A program made the position numbers and the translations under genes. A model generated the notes under the pieces. That model was not told the origin of the DNA. It ran no database searches and worked only from the letters and a program-made list of their open reading frames with translations. Shown here one piece after another: positions 33,703 to 42,308 of a DNA stretch of 64,000 nucleotides. The stretch's first letter is position 1; each line of letters opens with the position of its first letter. The stretch is taken from positions 62,001 to 126,000 of the forward strand of contig JBGTHP010000017.1 of assembly GCA_041746105.1 (NCBI GenBank), given 5' to 3'. The DNA comes from JBFHRE01 sp041746105. GTDB lineage: Bacteria; Actinomycetota; Acidimicrobiia; Spongiisociales; ZC4RG35.

Positions 33703-33870
33703 ATGCAGCGGTTTAAGTTTCTTCAGTCAGAACGCGGAGCCTCGATGGTGGAGTATTCCCTGTTGGTGGTGCTCATTGCGATCCTCGGGTTTCTCGCGGT
33801 CCAGAACTTCGGTGGCGAAGTTTCTGGAGCCTTCGGGACGATCGCAGATTCGTTGACGAACGCCAACTAA
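33703..33870 (+). CDS. flp1: Flp/Fap-type pilin, first copy
   Basis: A 55-residue type IVb prepilin. My translation begins MQRFKFLQSERGASMVEYSL and continues with a hydrophobic helix (LVVLIAILGFLAV), ending GTIADSLTNAN. ERGASMVEYSLL has the conserved Glu at +5 after the processing site (cleavage expected after the Gly, GASMVEY). AGAGGAG lies about 10 bases before the ATG. It is followed directly by a strong terminator, so the gene is probably expressed as an abundant small transcript. It is homologous to the next gene. Confidence 0.93.
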   Translation: MQRFKFLQSERGASMVEYSLLVVLIAILGFLAVQNFGGEVSGAFGTIADSLTNAN

Positions 33871-33889
33871 TCAAAAGGATCATCGGTTG

Positions 33890-33919
33890 AAAAGGGCGGG
33901 CCTCACGGCCCGCCCTTTT
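33890..33919 (+). terminator. Strong intrinsic terminator after flp1
   Basis: A 13-bp perfect stem, AAAAGGGCGGGCC/GGCCCGCCCTTTT with a TCAC loop, ends in a T run. It starts 20 bp after the flp1 stop. Symmetry allows activity in both directions. Confidence 0.93.
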
Positions 33920-34046
33920 CCTTTCGCCAGGTCCGATCTGGCCACGCCTGCTTGGCGAACGGATCAAATAGGTCTGGAGTCCCATTGGCGGAGATGCATC
34001 GAACACTAACTTGGTGTCTGCAAGCCCACTTTTTTAGGAGGTCCCA

Positions 34047-34232
34047 ATGCTTGCCCTGTGGAACAAGGTTATTACCTTCATCAATGACGAAGAGCGTGGA
34101 GCCTCAATGGTTGAGTATGCGCTGCTCGTTGTTCTCATCGCCATCATCGCGATCGTCGCCATCCAGGTGGCCGGTCGTGAGGTGTCGGACGCATTCTCAA
34201 CGATCGCAGATTCGCTCAGCGGTACCAACTGA
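34047..34232 (+). CDS. flp2: Flp/Fap-type pilin, second copy
   Basis: A 61-residue type IVb prepilin: MLALWNKVITFINDEERGAS leader, then MVEYALLVVLIAIIAIVAI as the N-terminal pilin helix and a short tail STIADSLSGTN. The Glu at +5 of the mature pilin is present. It has an excellent AGGAGG ribosome binding site 5-6 bases upstream of the ATG. Both pilins share ERGASMVEY and the TIADSL tail (identical DNA ACGATCGCAGATTCG), so they arose by tandem duplication. It has its own promoter region (33920-34046) and terminator. Confidence 0.95.
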   Translation: MLALWNKVITFINDEERGASMVEYALLVVLIAIIAIVAIQVAGREVSDAFSTIADSLSGTN

Positions 34233-34251
34233 TCGGTTGAGATCAAAACGG

Positions 34252-34284
34252 AAATGGGGCCCCTCCGGGGGCCCCATTTTTTTG
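34252..34284 (+). terminator. Strong intrinsic terminator after flp2
   Basis: A 12-bp stem, AAATGGGGCCCC/GGGGCCCCATTT with a TCCG loop, is followed by more T residues. It starts about 20 bp after the flp2 stop and ends the plus-strand pilus block ahead of the convergent tad operon. Confidence 0.93.
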
Positions 34285-34448
34285 TCCGTGAGACTTCGGC
34301 AAACACGCCAGCGCGCTCTTTCGAACGATCGGCTCAGACGCCACGAGTCAGCACTGAACGGGTGGACAACTCAGATTGTGATGTGCTGGTCTGTACTTCG
34401 GGCCGAGATGGACCATCGAAGTCCAGGCAGGCCCCGGACGGTCCCGGT

Positions 34449-35798
34449 TCAGCCGGCCGGCTCGGTCAGGACCACCCAGGACTCATCTGCGAACGCGGTC
34501 TCCCAACCACTGAGCACCAGGATCTCGAGCAACGGATCCACACGCCGAAGCATCGCCTCGTCGAATTGCCACTCGGTGAAAGCCTCGCGCCACTCGGGTG
34601 CGCCCCCACGGATCGCCACCATCTGCGGGAGTTCGCGATGGAACAGCTCAGCTCGATCGTCGGTGAAGATCAGCCGCTCCGGCCAGTATGCATAAGTGAG
34701 ATATCCGCCGGCGGCATCGCTCGTGAACACGCGGGTCCCTTCGAGATGTTCTGATGCTTCGACCGGAAAAAGCTCTGTGTCGAGTTCCGAAGGTATCGCC
34801 ACAATTGGGATCGCCATCAAACCCAGTATTCCCAACCCTATCGGCACGAACCTGCTGATTTTGGCCGTGCCCAGTTTGTCAGGTATCGCCGCCGTTCCAA
34901 TCGCAAGTATTGGCAACAAAGCCAACCAGGCCGGTGGAACGGTCCGGTTTGCCCGGAATGCCAGGGCCAGAAAGGGCACGAGAATCCACCAAGACCCCGA
35001 ATCGAATTTCCCCGATGCCCCGAGCCCGATCAAAACAAAAAGGCCCAGGAGGAGGGGAATGAATGGGGGACTGAGGAGATTGGGGGTCTGCCACTCCCGG
35101 ATCACATCGAGCGCTCCCCCTCCCCCGCCAAAATCGGAAAGGATCTGAAGGACCCCGTATCCATGGGCCGTGAGCAGCGACAGAGCGCCTGCCATCACAA
35201 TCGGGGCGACCCGAGTGCGGTCTCGGTGTCGGATCGCCTGGAACAGCAGGTAGGCCGCTCCAATCGGAAAACTGCCATGAGTGGCGACCCAAACCCACAT
35301 GATCAGTGGTATCGCCCATCGCAACCGCGGGTGTTCATCGGCCAGAATCAGCAATGTCATCAGTACGAATGAAAAGATGACCGGTCTCGGGTTGAACGAT
35401 CCGATCAGGATCACAACGGTCGCTGCCGTGAGAAGCGCCGTCTGGAGCGTGGACCGGCAGCGCCGCCGAACGACGGCAAGCACGGCCGTCAGCACGATCA
35501 ACCAGCATCCAAGGATGATCCACGGTATCTGGGTGAGCCCAATCCGCTCGTCGAGCCATGAGTACGCCAGTTCAGGGAGCCAGGATTGGGTGCGCCATGG
35601 CTTACCCAGCGCGGTGAAAGAGAAAGGGTCTTCCGTCAGGACCGCTCCTAGCGAACGCTGGGCATCCCCGGCACGCACATGCCAGAGAAACGAGTTGTCC
35701 CTGACAGGTCGGGTGAAACCGAAGATCCCGAGCGGAAACATCACCGCAATGGCGATACTCCAGATGCTCCAACGACCTCTGTCGCCGGAAACGATCAT
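34449..35798 (-). CDS. Polytopic membrane protein at the end of the tad operon (GT-C-like)
   Basis: A 449-residue protein with about ten helices, starting 4 bp after the tadC stop. The extracytoplasmic loop after helix 1 reads DNSFLWHVRAGDAQRSLG, then ILTEDP-like LTEDPFSFTALGKPWRTQSWLPELAYSWLDE, a pattern seen in actinobacterial GT-C-like membrane proteins. The last ~100 residues (TRVFTSDAAGGYLTYAYWPE, DDRAELFHRELPQM) form a soluble extracytoplasmic domain. The position suggests a role in pilus glycosylation or assembly, but this is inference. The ATG at 35798 is preferred over upstream starts inside tadC. Confidence 0.65.
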   Translation of the reverse strand: MIVSGDRGRWSIWSIAIAVMFPLGIFGFTRPVRDNSFLWHVRAGDAQRSLGAVLTEDPFSFTALGKPWRTQSWLPELAYSWLDERIGLTQIPWIILGCWLIVLTAVLAVVRRRCRSTLQTALLTAATVVILIGSFNPRPVIFSFVLMTLLILADEHPRLRWAIPLIMWVWVATHGSFPIGAAYLLFQAIRHRDRTRVAPIVMAGALSLLTAHGYGVLQILSDFGGGGGALDVIREWQTPNLLSPPFIPLLLGLFVLIGLGASGKFDSGSWWILVPFLALAFRANRTVPPAWLALLPILAIGTAAIPDKLGTAKISRFVPIGLGILGLMAIPIVAIPSELDTELFPVEASEHLEGTRVFTSDAAGGYLTYAYWPERLIFTDDRAELFHRELPQMVAIRGGAPEWREAFTEWQFDEAMLRRVDPLLEILVLSGWETAFADESWVVLTEPAG

Positions 35799-35802
35799 GT
35801 GC

Positions 35803-36723
35803 TCAGGAGAACGCCTCGGTGATCTTGATCCCCGCCGGCCCCAAAAGCACGATGAAGAGCGCCGGGAAGATGCAGAAGACCAAAGGGAAGACGATCTTGA
35901 CCGGGGCTCCAAAGGCCTTCTCCTGTGCGCGCTGGCGCCGTTTGACTCGCATTTCGTCGGCCTGGACCCTCAACACCCTGGCCACAGCCACACCGAAAGC
36001 CTCCGCCTGCATCATCGCCAGCAAGAACGACCGGAGCTCGTCGAGATCCGTTCGCTCCATGAGGCTCCGCATGGCGTCGCGGCGGGCGACGCCAACGCGA
36101 GTTTCCTGCAGCATCCGGAAAAACTCCTCGGAAAGCGGACCCGGAACCGTGGATACCACCCTTTGGAGAGCAGAGTCGAAACCGAGGCCGGCCTCGACGC
36201 TGATCACCAGCAGGTCGAGTGTGTCCGGCAGCGCTCGCAACATGGCCTTCGAACGGTCGTCCACCTTGCGCTGGAGCCACGCGTCTGGACCAAAGAAGCC
36301 AAGCGCCGGTGTGCCGAAGACCACCAGCAACTGCATCAGCGGACTCGAGCCTGCGACCGAACCGCGTGCGAGGATTCCGAGGACTGCCATCAGCACGAGC
36401 AACAACACCTTGATGACAACAAACGCCGAGGCGTCAAGGTTGCCGGGGTTGCCACCCAAGATCAGCTTCTTCTGGAGCTTCTCTATGTAACCGACCGGGG
36501 TGAACCGGCGAAGGAAACCGCCGAGCCCGAGGACGATCGGAGCCAGCGCTCTTTCGGCAAATGGTTTGCCGAGTACCTCGTCCCTGGTGTTGGCTGCGCG
36601 TCCGTATACGGCGAGGCGATCCGATGTCGTCTTTTGGACCCTGACCACGGCGTTGCCGATCCAGGCGACAAGGAAGAACACCGCCAAGAAGAGCATTGCG
36701 ATCGGGAAAAGGATTCCACTCAT
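35803..36723 (-). CDS. tadC: Tad pilus inner-membrane platform protein TadC
   Basis: A 306-residue type II secretion F-domain protein. It has an N-terminal helix (residues 5-25), two helices near 100-140, the cytoplasmic F domain with MLRALPDTLDLLVISVEAGLGFDSALQRV and DELRSFLLAMMQAEAFGVAVARVLRVQADEMRVKRRQRAQEKA, and a final hydrophobic hairpin. TadB and TadC form the membrane platform driven by the TadA ATPase. One base separates it from the upstream tadB stop. Confidence 0.93.
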   Translation of the reverse strand: MSGILFPIAMLFLAVFFLVAWIGNAVVRVQKTTSDRLAVYGRAANTRDEVLGKPFAERALAPIVLGLGGFLRRFTPVGYIEKLQKKLILGGNPGNLDASAFVVIKVLLLVLMAVLGILARGSVAGSSPLMQLLVVFGTPALGFFGPDAWLQRKVDDRSKAMLRALPDTLDLLVISVEAGLGFDSALQRVVSTVPGPLSEEFFRMLQETRVGVARRDAMRSLMERTDLDELRSFLLAMMQAEAFGVAVARVLRVQADEMRVKRRQRAQEKAFGAPVKIVFPLVFCIFPALFIVLLGPAGIKITEAFS

Positions 36724-36724
36724 G

Positions 36725-38686
36725 TCATACCTCGATATCCACGATTTTCCTCAGCCAGAGTCCGCCCGCAGCCATCAGCACCAAACCGACGCCAACCGCG
36801 ATCTGACCCTCGGTCCGCTCGAACAGAGGCTCGAGGTATGACCGGTTCGACGCCCACAAGAACCCGCCAAGAGCGAAGGGCAATGAACCAAGCACATATG
36901 CAGAAATGCGACCTTCTGCGGTGAGTGCCTTGATCTCACCCTTCAATCGGTTGCGGGCAAGCATCGTATCGGCGACCGTCTGGAGAACTTCGGCGAGGTT
37001 TCCACCGACTTCTCGCTGGATCTCGATCGCAAGGACGGCCCACTCGAAGTCCTTGGACTGTGTGCGCAAGGTGATGCCGTTCAACGCTTCGGTCACCGGT
37101 CGCCCCAGGCGGGCTTCGGCGATGGCTCTTTGAAACTCTCGTGCGGTCGGGTGTGGAGCCTCTTGTGCAACCGCCTCCACCGCCTGCAACAACGAATATC
37201 CAGCCCGCAGGGAGGTAGACGTGAGGGTGAGGGTGTCCGGCAGTTGGCGCTCGAACTTCTTCTTCTCCCTGCCTCCGATGAAATTGATGACCGCGTAGAC
37301 AAAAAGGATCATGGCGCCGCCGGTGGCGAGCCCCGAAATCGGATTGAAGCTGACCACGCCAACGACGAGACCGAGGACGGCGGCCAGCCCGAAACCGGCT
37401 GCAATCGCCTCGCCGGCCGAAAGCGGGATGTTGCCCTGCTCCAGAGTGGCATTGACCGCTCCCAGCAGACCTCGTTTTCTGACCTCTTCCTCGGCTGCCG
37501 CGGTGAACCGACCAAGCAGCGGGATCCTCTGGAGAAGCGGACGCTTCTCTTCGGCCAAGCCTTGTCCACGCCGTCCATAAGCCGACAGACGACGGGCAAA
37601 AGTGCTTTGGTCGCCCCCAGCCATGGCCCCGATCAGGATGAACCCAAAGAGACCGATCGTGGCGCCGATTCCGCCGACTGCCAGCCACCTCAATGTGGAT
37701 GTCGGCACCGGAAGGTCGCTGGTCACGACCGATCCGGCCGGGCGGGCGAACGTCGTCGTTGTTGCGGCACCAGCCGTGGTGGTTGTGACAAACCCTGGAA
37801 CTTGAAGGTTCGCGCTCGCCTGCAATGCGCCGTACGAGATCCCGATCTCGGCATCGCCCGGAGTGAACACCGGTGAGTTGAAACGAATCACGACGGTGTT
37901 TCCGAGTTCACGACGGATCTGGCCGTAAACGGAGTCGAGCTGGCTCGGGTCTGGCGTCGAAAGGAACAGCCCGTTGCCGGTATCGGCCATCGCCTGCACA
38001 TCCGCCGGATTGAATGCGCTCGACTCGAGTGCAATACCGAACGTCCGAACACTGGCGGCCTCGATCGCGTCGAGTGCGTCTTGGAGAGTTGTCTCGCTGC
38101 CGGCGAGATCGTTGGCGCCGTCACTGAGAACGATCAGATTGCGCTGGATCTGATCGTTGCCTTCATACAACCCTGCGGCACGGATGACGCCGTCGTAAAG
38201 GGCGGTGTCACCGCTGGCCTCGATTCCATCGATCCTTTGTTTCAGGTCGTCGGCGCGGTTGGAGAAGTTGGAAACAACCGTGACCTCGGACGCAAAACTG
38301 ACAACGGCTATGAAGTCCTCAGGCCGTTTGGAGTCGATAAACGCCTTTGCCGCGTTCTTGGCGGAGTCAATGGCGCTGCCCTGCATCGACCCGCTGGCGT
38401 CGATGAGAAGCACCACTCCAACCGGTACGGCTTCGTTGGCGATTCGCTCGACGCCGATGTTGCCGACCGGTTCGCCGTTCACGGTCACGCCGACCTGAGA
38501 AAGGTCGATGGCCTCGGCAATGTTGCGGAATTCGGCCACGACAGTGACCTTGCCCCCATCGGAGTACCGGGAGGTGTTGACGTCGGTTATGGCGATCGTG
38601 GACTCGACCTGGGCCATTGCAGCCAAGGCCGGGAACATGGCTAGCGCCAGCCCGAAGGCGAGATAGGCAACCCTTCGCATAATCAC
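36725..38686 (-). CDS. tadB: Secreted von Willebrand A domain fused to TadB platform protein
   Basis: A 653-residue fusion. Residues 1-25 form a signal-like helix. Residues ~88-270 form a VWA domain with an intact MIDAS: DASGS at 96-100, a Thr in SGDTALYDG and Asp in VLSDGAND. A Thr-rich linker TTTTAGAATTTTFA leads to a transmembrane helix (~333-355). The C-terminal ~300 residues are a TadB-like F domain with QLPDTLTLTSTSLRAGYSLLQAVEAVA and two C-terminal helices. The VWA part would lie outside the membrane and could bind a pilin, adhesin or surface ligand. The ATG overlaps the tadA stop by 4 bp. The single frame is uninterrupted, so this is not an annotation artefact. Confidence 0.9.
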   Translation of the reverse strand: MIMRRVAYLAFGLALAMFPALAAMAQVESTIAITDVNTSRYSDGGKVTVVAEFRNIAEAIDLSQVGVTVNGEPVGNIGVERIANEAVPVGVVLLIDASGSMQGSAIDSAKNAAKAFIDSKRPEDFIAVVSFASEVTVVSNFSNRADDLKQRIDGIEASGDTALYDGVIRAAGLYEGNDQIQRNLIVLSDGANDLAGSETTLQDALDAIEAASVRTFGIALESSAFNPADVQAMADTGNGLFLSTPDPSQLDSVYGQIRRELGNTVVIRFNSPVFTPGDAEIGISYGALQASANLQVPGFVTTTTAGAATTTTFARPAGSVVTSDLPVPTSTLRWLAVGGIGATIGLFGFILIGAMAGGDQSTFARRLSAYGRRGQGLAEEKRPLLQRIPLLGRFTAAAEEEVRKRGLLGAVNATLEQGNIPLSAGEAIAAGFGLAAVLGLVVGVVSFNPISGLATGGAMILFVYAVINFIGGREKKKFERQLPDTLTLTSTSLRAGYSLLQAVEAVAQEAPHPTAREFQRAIAEARLGRPVTEALNGITLRTQSKDFEWAVLAIEIQREVGGNLAEVLQTVADTMLARNRLKGEIKALTAEGRISAYVLGSLPFALGGFLWASNRSYLEPLFERTEGQIAVGVGLVLMAAGGLWLRKIVDIEV

Positions 38687-40059
38687 CGCAGAGCCACGTC
38701 GCTTCCGCGGCGGGCGAACGGTTCCGGCTCGAATAGGTCGGCTGGCAGGCGAATGCCCACATCGAGCAACTTTTCACTGAACGTCGGGCGAATGCCGGTC
38801 GGCTTGAGCCGGCCGCGGTATTTGCCGTTCTCGTCCATACCCATTCCGTAGTCGAACAGGAAGATGTCCTGAAGGGTGATCATTTCGCCCTCCATTCCCT
38901 CCACCTCGGTGATGTGGGTGATGCGGCGGGTGCCGTCCTTGAGGCGGGACACCTGAACGATCAAGTCGATCGCCGAGGCGACCTGCTCCCTGATGGCCCT
39001 TACCGGCAGATCGAACCCTGCCATCAACACCAGCGTCTCCAAACGGGCGAGAGTGTCTCGTGGCGTGTTGGCATGGATGGTGGTGAGGGAGCCGTCATGG
39101 CCGGTGTTCATGGCCTGGAGCATGTCGAGCGCCTCGCCACCACGACACTCTCCCACGACGATTCGGTCGGGTCGCATACGAAGGGTGTTCTTGACGAGAT
39201 CGCGAATCGTGATCGCACCCTTGCCCTCGATGTTGGGCGGGCGAGTTTCGAGGCTGAGCACGTGGTCCTGGTGCAACTGCAACTCGGCGGCGTCCTCCAC
39301 CGTGACAATCCGTTCATCCGGCGGCAGATAGCCAGAAAGGACGTTCAGGGTCGTCGTTTTTCCGGAACCGGTGCCGCCGGAGATGAGGATGTTCAAACGG
39401 CCGACAACGGTGGCTCTGAGGAAGTCGGCGACGCGCTGCGTGAACGTGCCGAATCGGATGAGATCCGCCTCGGTGAACGGATCAACGGAGAACTTTCGAA
39501 TTGTCAGGAATGGCCCGCCGATCGCCAGAGGCTGGATGATGGCGTTCACGCGAGACCCGTCGGGGAGACGAGCATCGACCAGAGGGGTCGCTTCATCCAC
39601 GCGCCGTCCGACCTGGCCGACGATCTTGTCGATGATCCTGCGAAGGTGGACATGGTCGACAAATCGAACGTCGGTCTTGACGAGCTTGCCGCCACGTTCT
39701 GCGTAAACGTCATAAGGACCGTTGACCATGACCTCGGACACGTCCGGGTCGTTGAGGAGGGGGTCGATCGGGCCGTAGCCGAGTACGTCGCTTGCGATCT
39801 CGTTCAGGAGCTGGCGACGATCGGCTGCGGTCAGGGGAAGACTCTGCTCTTGGTCGACCGCCCATTCCAGCATCTCCATGACACGGAGCCGGAGCTCCGC
39901 ATCGCTCATCCCACGGTCATAAAGAGTGGGCCCGAGTTCTTCGACAACCTTGAAGTGGAGGCGACCACGAAGCTCCTGAACGGCCTCAGAACGCGCTCCG
40001 GAAAAAGTCGAAACCTCTACGGCCTTGGCGGCCGCCACCCGCTCTGACAACGATGCCAT
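38683..40059 (-). CDS. tadA: Tad pilus assembly ATPase TadA/CpaF
   Basis: A 458-residue secretion ATPase of the GspE/VirB11 superfamily that powers Flp pilus extension. The N-terminal domain precedes DVSEVMVNGPYDVYAERGGKL and INAII-type VNAIIQPLAIGGPFLTIRKF. Walker A is ILISGGTGSGKTTTLNVL, the Asp box is RIVTVEDAAELQL, Walker B is RIVVGECRGGEALDMLQAMNTGHDGSLTTIHAN (His box included). The RMRPDR motif is also present. It lies between cpaE and the VWA-tadB fusion. Confidence 0.97.
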   Translation of the reverse strand: MASLSERVAAAKAVEVSTFSGARSEAVQELRGRLHFKVVEELGPTLYDRGMSDAELRLRVMEMLEWAVDQEQSLPLTAADRRQLLNEIASDVLGYGPIDPLLNDPDVSEVMVNGPYDVYAERGGKLVKTDVRFVDHVHLRRIIDKIVGQVGRRVDEATPLVDARLPDGSRVNAIIQPLAIGGPFLTIRKFSVDPFTEADLIRFGTFTQRVADFLRATVVGRLNILISGGTGSGKTTTLNVLSGYLPPDERIVTVEDAAELQLHQDHVLSLETRPPNIEGKGAITIRDLVKNTLRMRPDRIVVGECRGGEALDMLQAMNTGHDGSLTTIHANTPRDTLARLETLVLMAGFDLPVRAIREQVASAIDLIVQVSRLKDGTRRITHITEVEGMEGEMITLQDIFLFDYGMGMDENGKYRGRLKPTGIRPTFSEKLLDVGIRLPADLFEPEPFARRGSDVALR

Positions 40060-40084
40060 CGTCTACCTCTCTTTATGTACCTGG

Positions 40085-41266
40085 TCAGTTTCGGCGGAAA
40101 ACACCGCGGCCTGAAGCAGAACCCTTCACGCCGGAACCTGTGACCAGTTCAAGGACTTCTTCGAAACCTTTTGCGACTTTCGATTTCGGCGCAGACTCGA
40201 CCACAGGGCGGCCCTCGTTCACCGAGGCTGCCACGATTCCGTCAGAAGGCACCCTTGCCGAGATTTGAGCCTTGAGTGCGCCTTCGATCTCGCGGTCGTC
40301 GAGGCGAGCCTTGGCGTTGGACCGGTTGAGAACGAGACGGATCTTCCCGGTTGGATACTTGAGCAGCCGCAACGTCTCCAACGCCAGCTTGGCGTTCTTG
40401 ACCGAAGGCAAATCCATGTCGACAACCATCAACACCTGGTCGGATCTCTCCAGCAGCGACAACAACAGCTCGTCGAGAAGAGACGCAGTGTCGACCACGA
40501 CATAATCGAACATCGTCCGCAGCAACTCGATGATCTGGAGCAGCCCGGCGGTGGTGATGTCATCCGCGAATGCCGGTTCCAGCGGCGCGGCGAGCACTCT
40601 GAGGCCGGTCCCATGAGTAGCGAGAATCGATTCGATCAGCTGCACGTCCAACCGATGGAGTTCCGCGGCGGCGTTTACGACCGTGAACTTCGGTTCCAAC
40701 TGGAGGACCAGGCAGACATCTCCGAACTGGAGGTCGGCGTCGACCAAACATACCTTGGCGTCCGGTTCCCTCGTCAGAAGAACCGCGAGGTTGGTCGCGG
40801 TCACCGTTTTGCCTGAGCCGCCCTTTGCGGACATCACTGTGATGACCTGGCCAGCGTTGCCGACAGGGGCTGACGCCACTGCCGGCGCCCTCGGGGCGTG
40901 GAGAACATCGCTGGAGAATTGAACAATCGCCTGTTCGATCTTCTCCTCGGTAAGCGGCGCCTCCAACACATCGGAAACGCCTACCCGCATCGCCGCTCGC
41001 AACAGGCTGGCCGTCACCGAATCCGCCACCACGAGAGAGATGATCGACGGATCCTGATATCGCAGGGTCTTGACGCCCTCGAGCGCTTCCTCGCTTGCGT
41101 AGCTCGGCCCGAGGATCACCATCCTCAGATTTCCGCCTTCGATCGCCTGCAAGGCATCACCCAGCGTGCGAGCCGTCGGCAGCCTGCCGTCGAACAAACG
41201 TTTCGCTTCGTCTATGAAACGATCGTCGTCGTCAACGACGAGCAGATTGTTCTCACTGAGGGACAC
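40085..41266 (-). CDS. cpaE: CpaE/TadZ-like pilus localisation ATPase with pseudo-receiver domain
   Basis: A 393-residue MinD/ParA-type ATPase that positions the Tad machinery. The N-terminal ~120 residues are a receiver-like fold (NLLVVDDDDRFIDEAKRLF) in which the phosphoacceptor position reads VILGPSY, so the Asp is missing. This is usual for TadZ. The deviant Walker A MSAKGGSGKTVTATNLA starts near residue 145 and is followed by CLVDADLQFGDVCLVL and YVVVDTASLLDELLL. Gap to tadA 25 bp, to cpaB 12 bp. Confidence 0.92.
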   Translation of the reverse strand: MSLSENNLLVVDDDDRFIDEAKRLFDGRLPTARTLGDALQAIEGGNLRMVILGPSYASEEALEGVKTLRYQDPSIISLVVADSVTASLLRAAMRVGVSDVLEAPLTEEKIEQAIVQFSSDVLHAPRAPAVASAPVGNAGQVITVMSAKGGSGKTVTATNLAVLLTREPDAKVCLVDADLQFGDVCLVLQLEPKFTVVNAAAELHRLDVQLIESILATHGTGLRVLAAPLEPAFADDITTAGLLQIIELLRTMFDYVVVDTASLLDELLLSLLERSDQVLMVVDMDLPSVKNAKLALETLRLLKYPTGKIRLVLNRSNAKARLDDREIEGALKAQISARVPSDGIVAASVNEGRPVVESAPKSKVAKGFEEVLELVTGSGVKGSASGRGVFRRN

Positions 41267-41278
41267 TATTCCTCGCTG

Positions 41279-42196
41279 TCAGTTTCCGAAAATGTCCTCA
41301 ACCAGGTCGCCCTGGAAGAGAGTTTCGATGGTCACACCTTTTGTTTCGGTCAGGACGTAATCCTTGGGCACCAAGGTGAAGTAAATGGCACCCTGGGAGT
41401 TGGCGAAAACCAACCGCTCCACGTCCTCGGCCGACAGGGCCAACGTGTACACGGTAGAAATCGCTTCTGGGGTCGCCTCGGTCTGTTGCACCGAACCCTG
41501 ATCTGCACCTTGAGCCACGGAGTCAACTGTAACCGGTTGCTCACCGTCATCCTTGGACGTCACATTGCGGCCAACCGCAAGGACGGCAACGTTGTTGAGC
41601 ACATAGCGGGTGTACTGCACCGTCTGGGACTGAGGTTCGGTGGCGCCGCCCTCCGTGGGGTTCTCCTCGGGAATCCCAAACGCCGGCGTCTCGGACAGAT
41701 CGGTCAGCCTGAACTCGATGGGGATGGTGACGAGAATGTTGACCCTATCGCCCGGCAGAACGAACCCGTTCACTCCGGCCGTGGAGTCGGGGGCGACCGT
41801 GACCGCCTCGAGCCCTTCGTCGATGAGTTCCGTCAATGGCGTCAGCTCAACCGAGAGCTCTGCCCATTGGCTCGTTGTCAGAATCCCGTTACGGGAAATC
41901 GGACCAACCGCGACCCTGGTTTGCAGCACTGCAGTCAGCTGCTCCTGAGATCCGATGTAGTCCTCTGGAAGATCTTCTCTTTGCTCGACACCCTCGGTGA
42001 ATGCCGCCGCTCCGGTCTGCAGCACCTGGGCCCCGGTAGTTCCTTCGATGATGGGAGCCACCGCCCTGAACACAACTACCTGTTCGGTGTTGGCTCGGAT
42101 CTCAGATTCGATGCCGCTCAGGTAACGCCACACGGCAAATGCCGCGACAGCGCCCAACAAGAGGGCTATCGCCAAAACCAACGCTCTCCTACCCAT
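41279..42196 (-). CDS. cpaB: Flp pilus assembly protein CpaB (RcpC/SAF domain)
   Basis: A 305-residue protein with one N-terminal membrane anchor (residues 5-25, ALVLAIALLLGAVAAFAVW) and an extracytoplasmic part. It has a SAF-like region (TEQVVVFRAVAPIIEGTTG) and a C-terminal RcpC domain with NGFVLPGDRVNILVTI, YTRYVLNNVAVLAVGRNV and LALSAEDVERLVFANSQGAIYFTLVP. The ATG at 42196 follows AAGGAG by 5 bases; a TTG one codon earlier is too close to the site. It is first gene of the tad operon, with 232 bp upstream to the rpsA stop. Confidence 0.92.
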   Translation of the reverse strand: MGRRALVLAIALLLGAVAAFAVWRYLSGIESEIRANTEQVVVFRAVAPIIEGTTGAQVLQTGAAAFTEGVEQREDLPEDYIGSQEQLTAVLQTRVAVGPISRNGILTTSQWAELSVELTPLTELIDEGLEAVTVAPDSTAGVNGFVLPGDRVNILVTIPIEFRLTDLSETPAFGIPEENPTEGGATEPQSQTVQYTRYVLNNVAVLAVGRNVTSKDDGEQPVTVDSVAQGADQGSVQQTEATPEAISTVYTLALSAEDVERLVFANSQGAIYFTLVPKDYVLTETKGVTIETLFQGDLVEDIFGN

Positions 42197-42290
42197 CAAT
42201 GCTCCTTAGATCATCTGATGTGCGGTGAACCCACGAAACGGCTGTCTTGACCAATTCAGTTCACCCTTCCAGCCATTCGGATCGTGCTCC

Positions 42291-42308
42291 GATCACCTTC
42301 AGGTGACC
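42291..42308. promoter_or_regulatory. Inverted repeat upstream of the cpaB-tad operon
   Basis: GATCACCT-TC-AGGTGACC is an 8-bp inverted repeat with one mismatch. It lies 95-112 bp upstream of the cpaB ATG in the only sizeable gap before the tad operon. Spacing fits a dimeric regulator site, perhaps for the NarL-type regulator at 32993-33616, but no consensus is recognised. Confidence 0.2.

Noticed and set aside
35281..36924. A 547-codon plus-strand open frame opposite tadC and its neighbour
   Set aside because: It is antisense to clear tadC and membrane-protein coding sequence and is rich in His/Arg/Gln without domain pattern.
38914..42250. Long plus-strand frames opposite tadA, cpaE and cpaB (377 and 450 codons)
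   Set aside because: They are antisense shadows of well-supported pilus genes.
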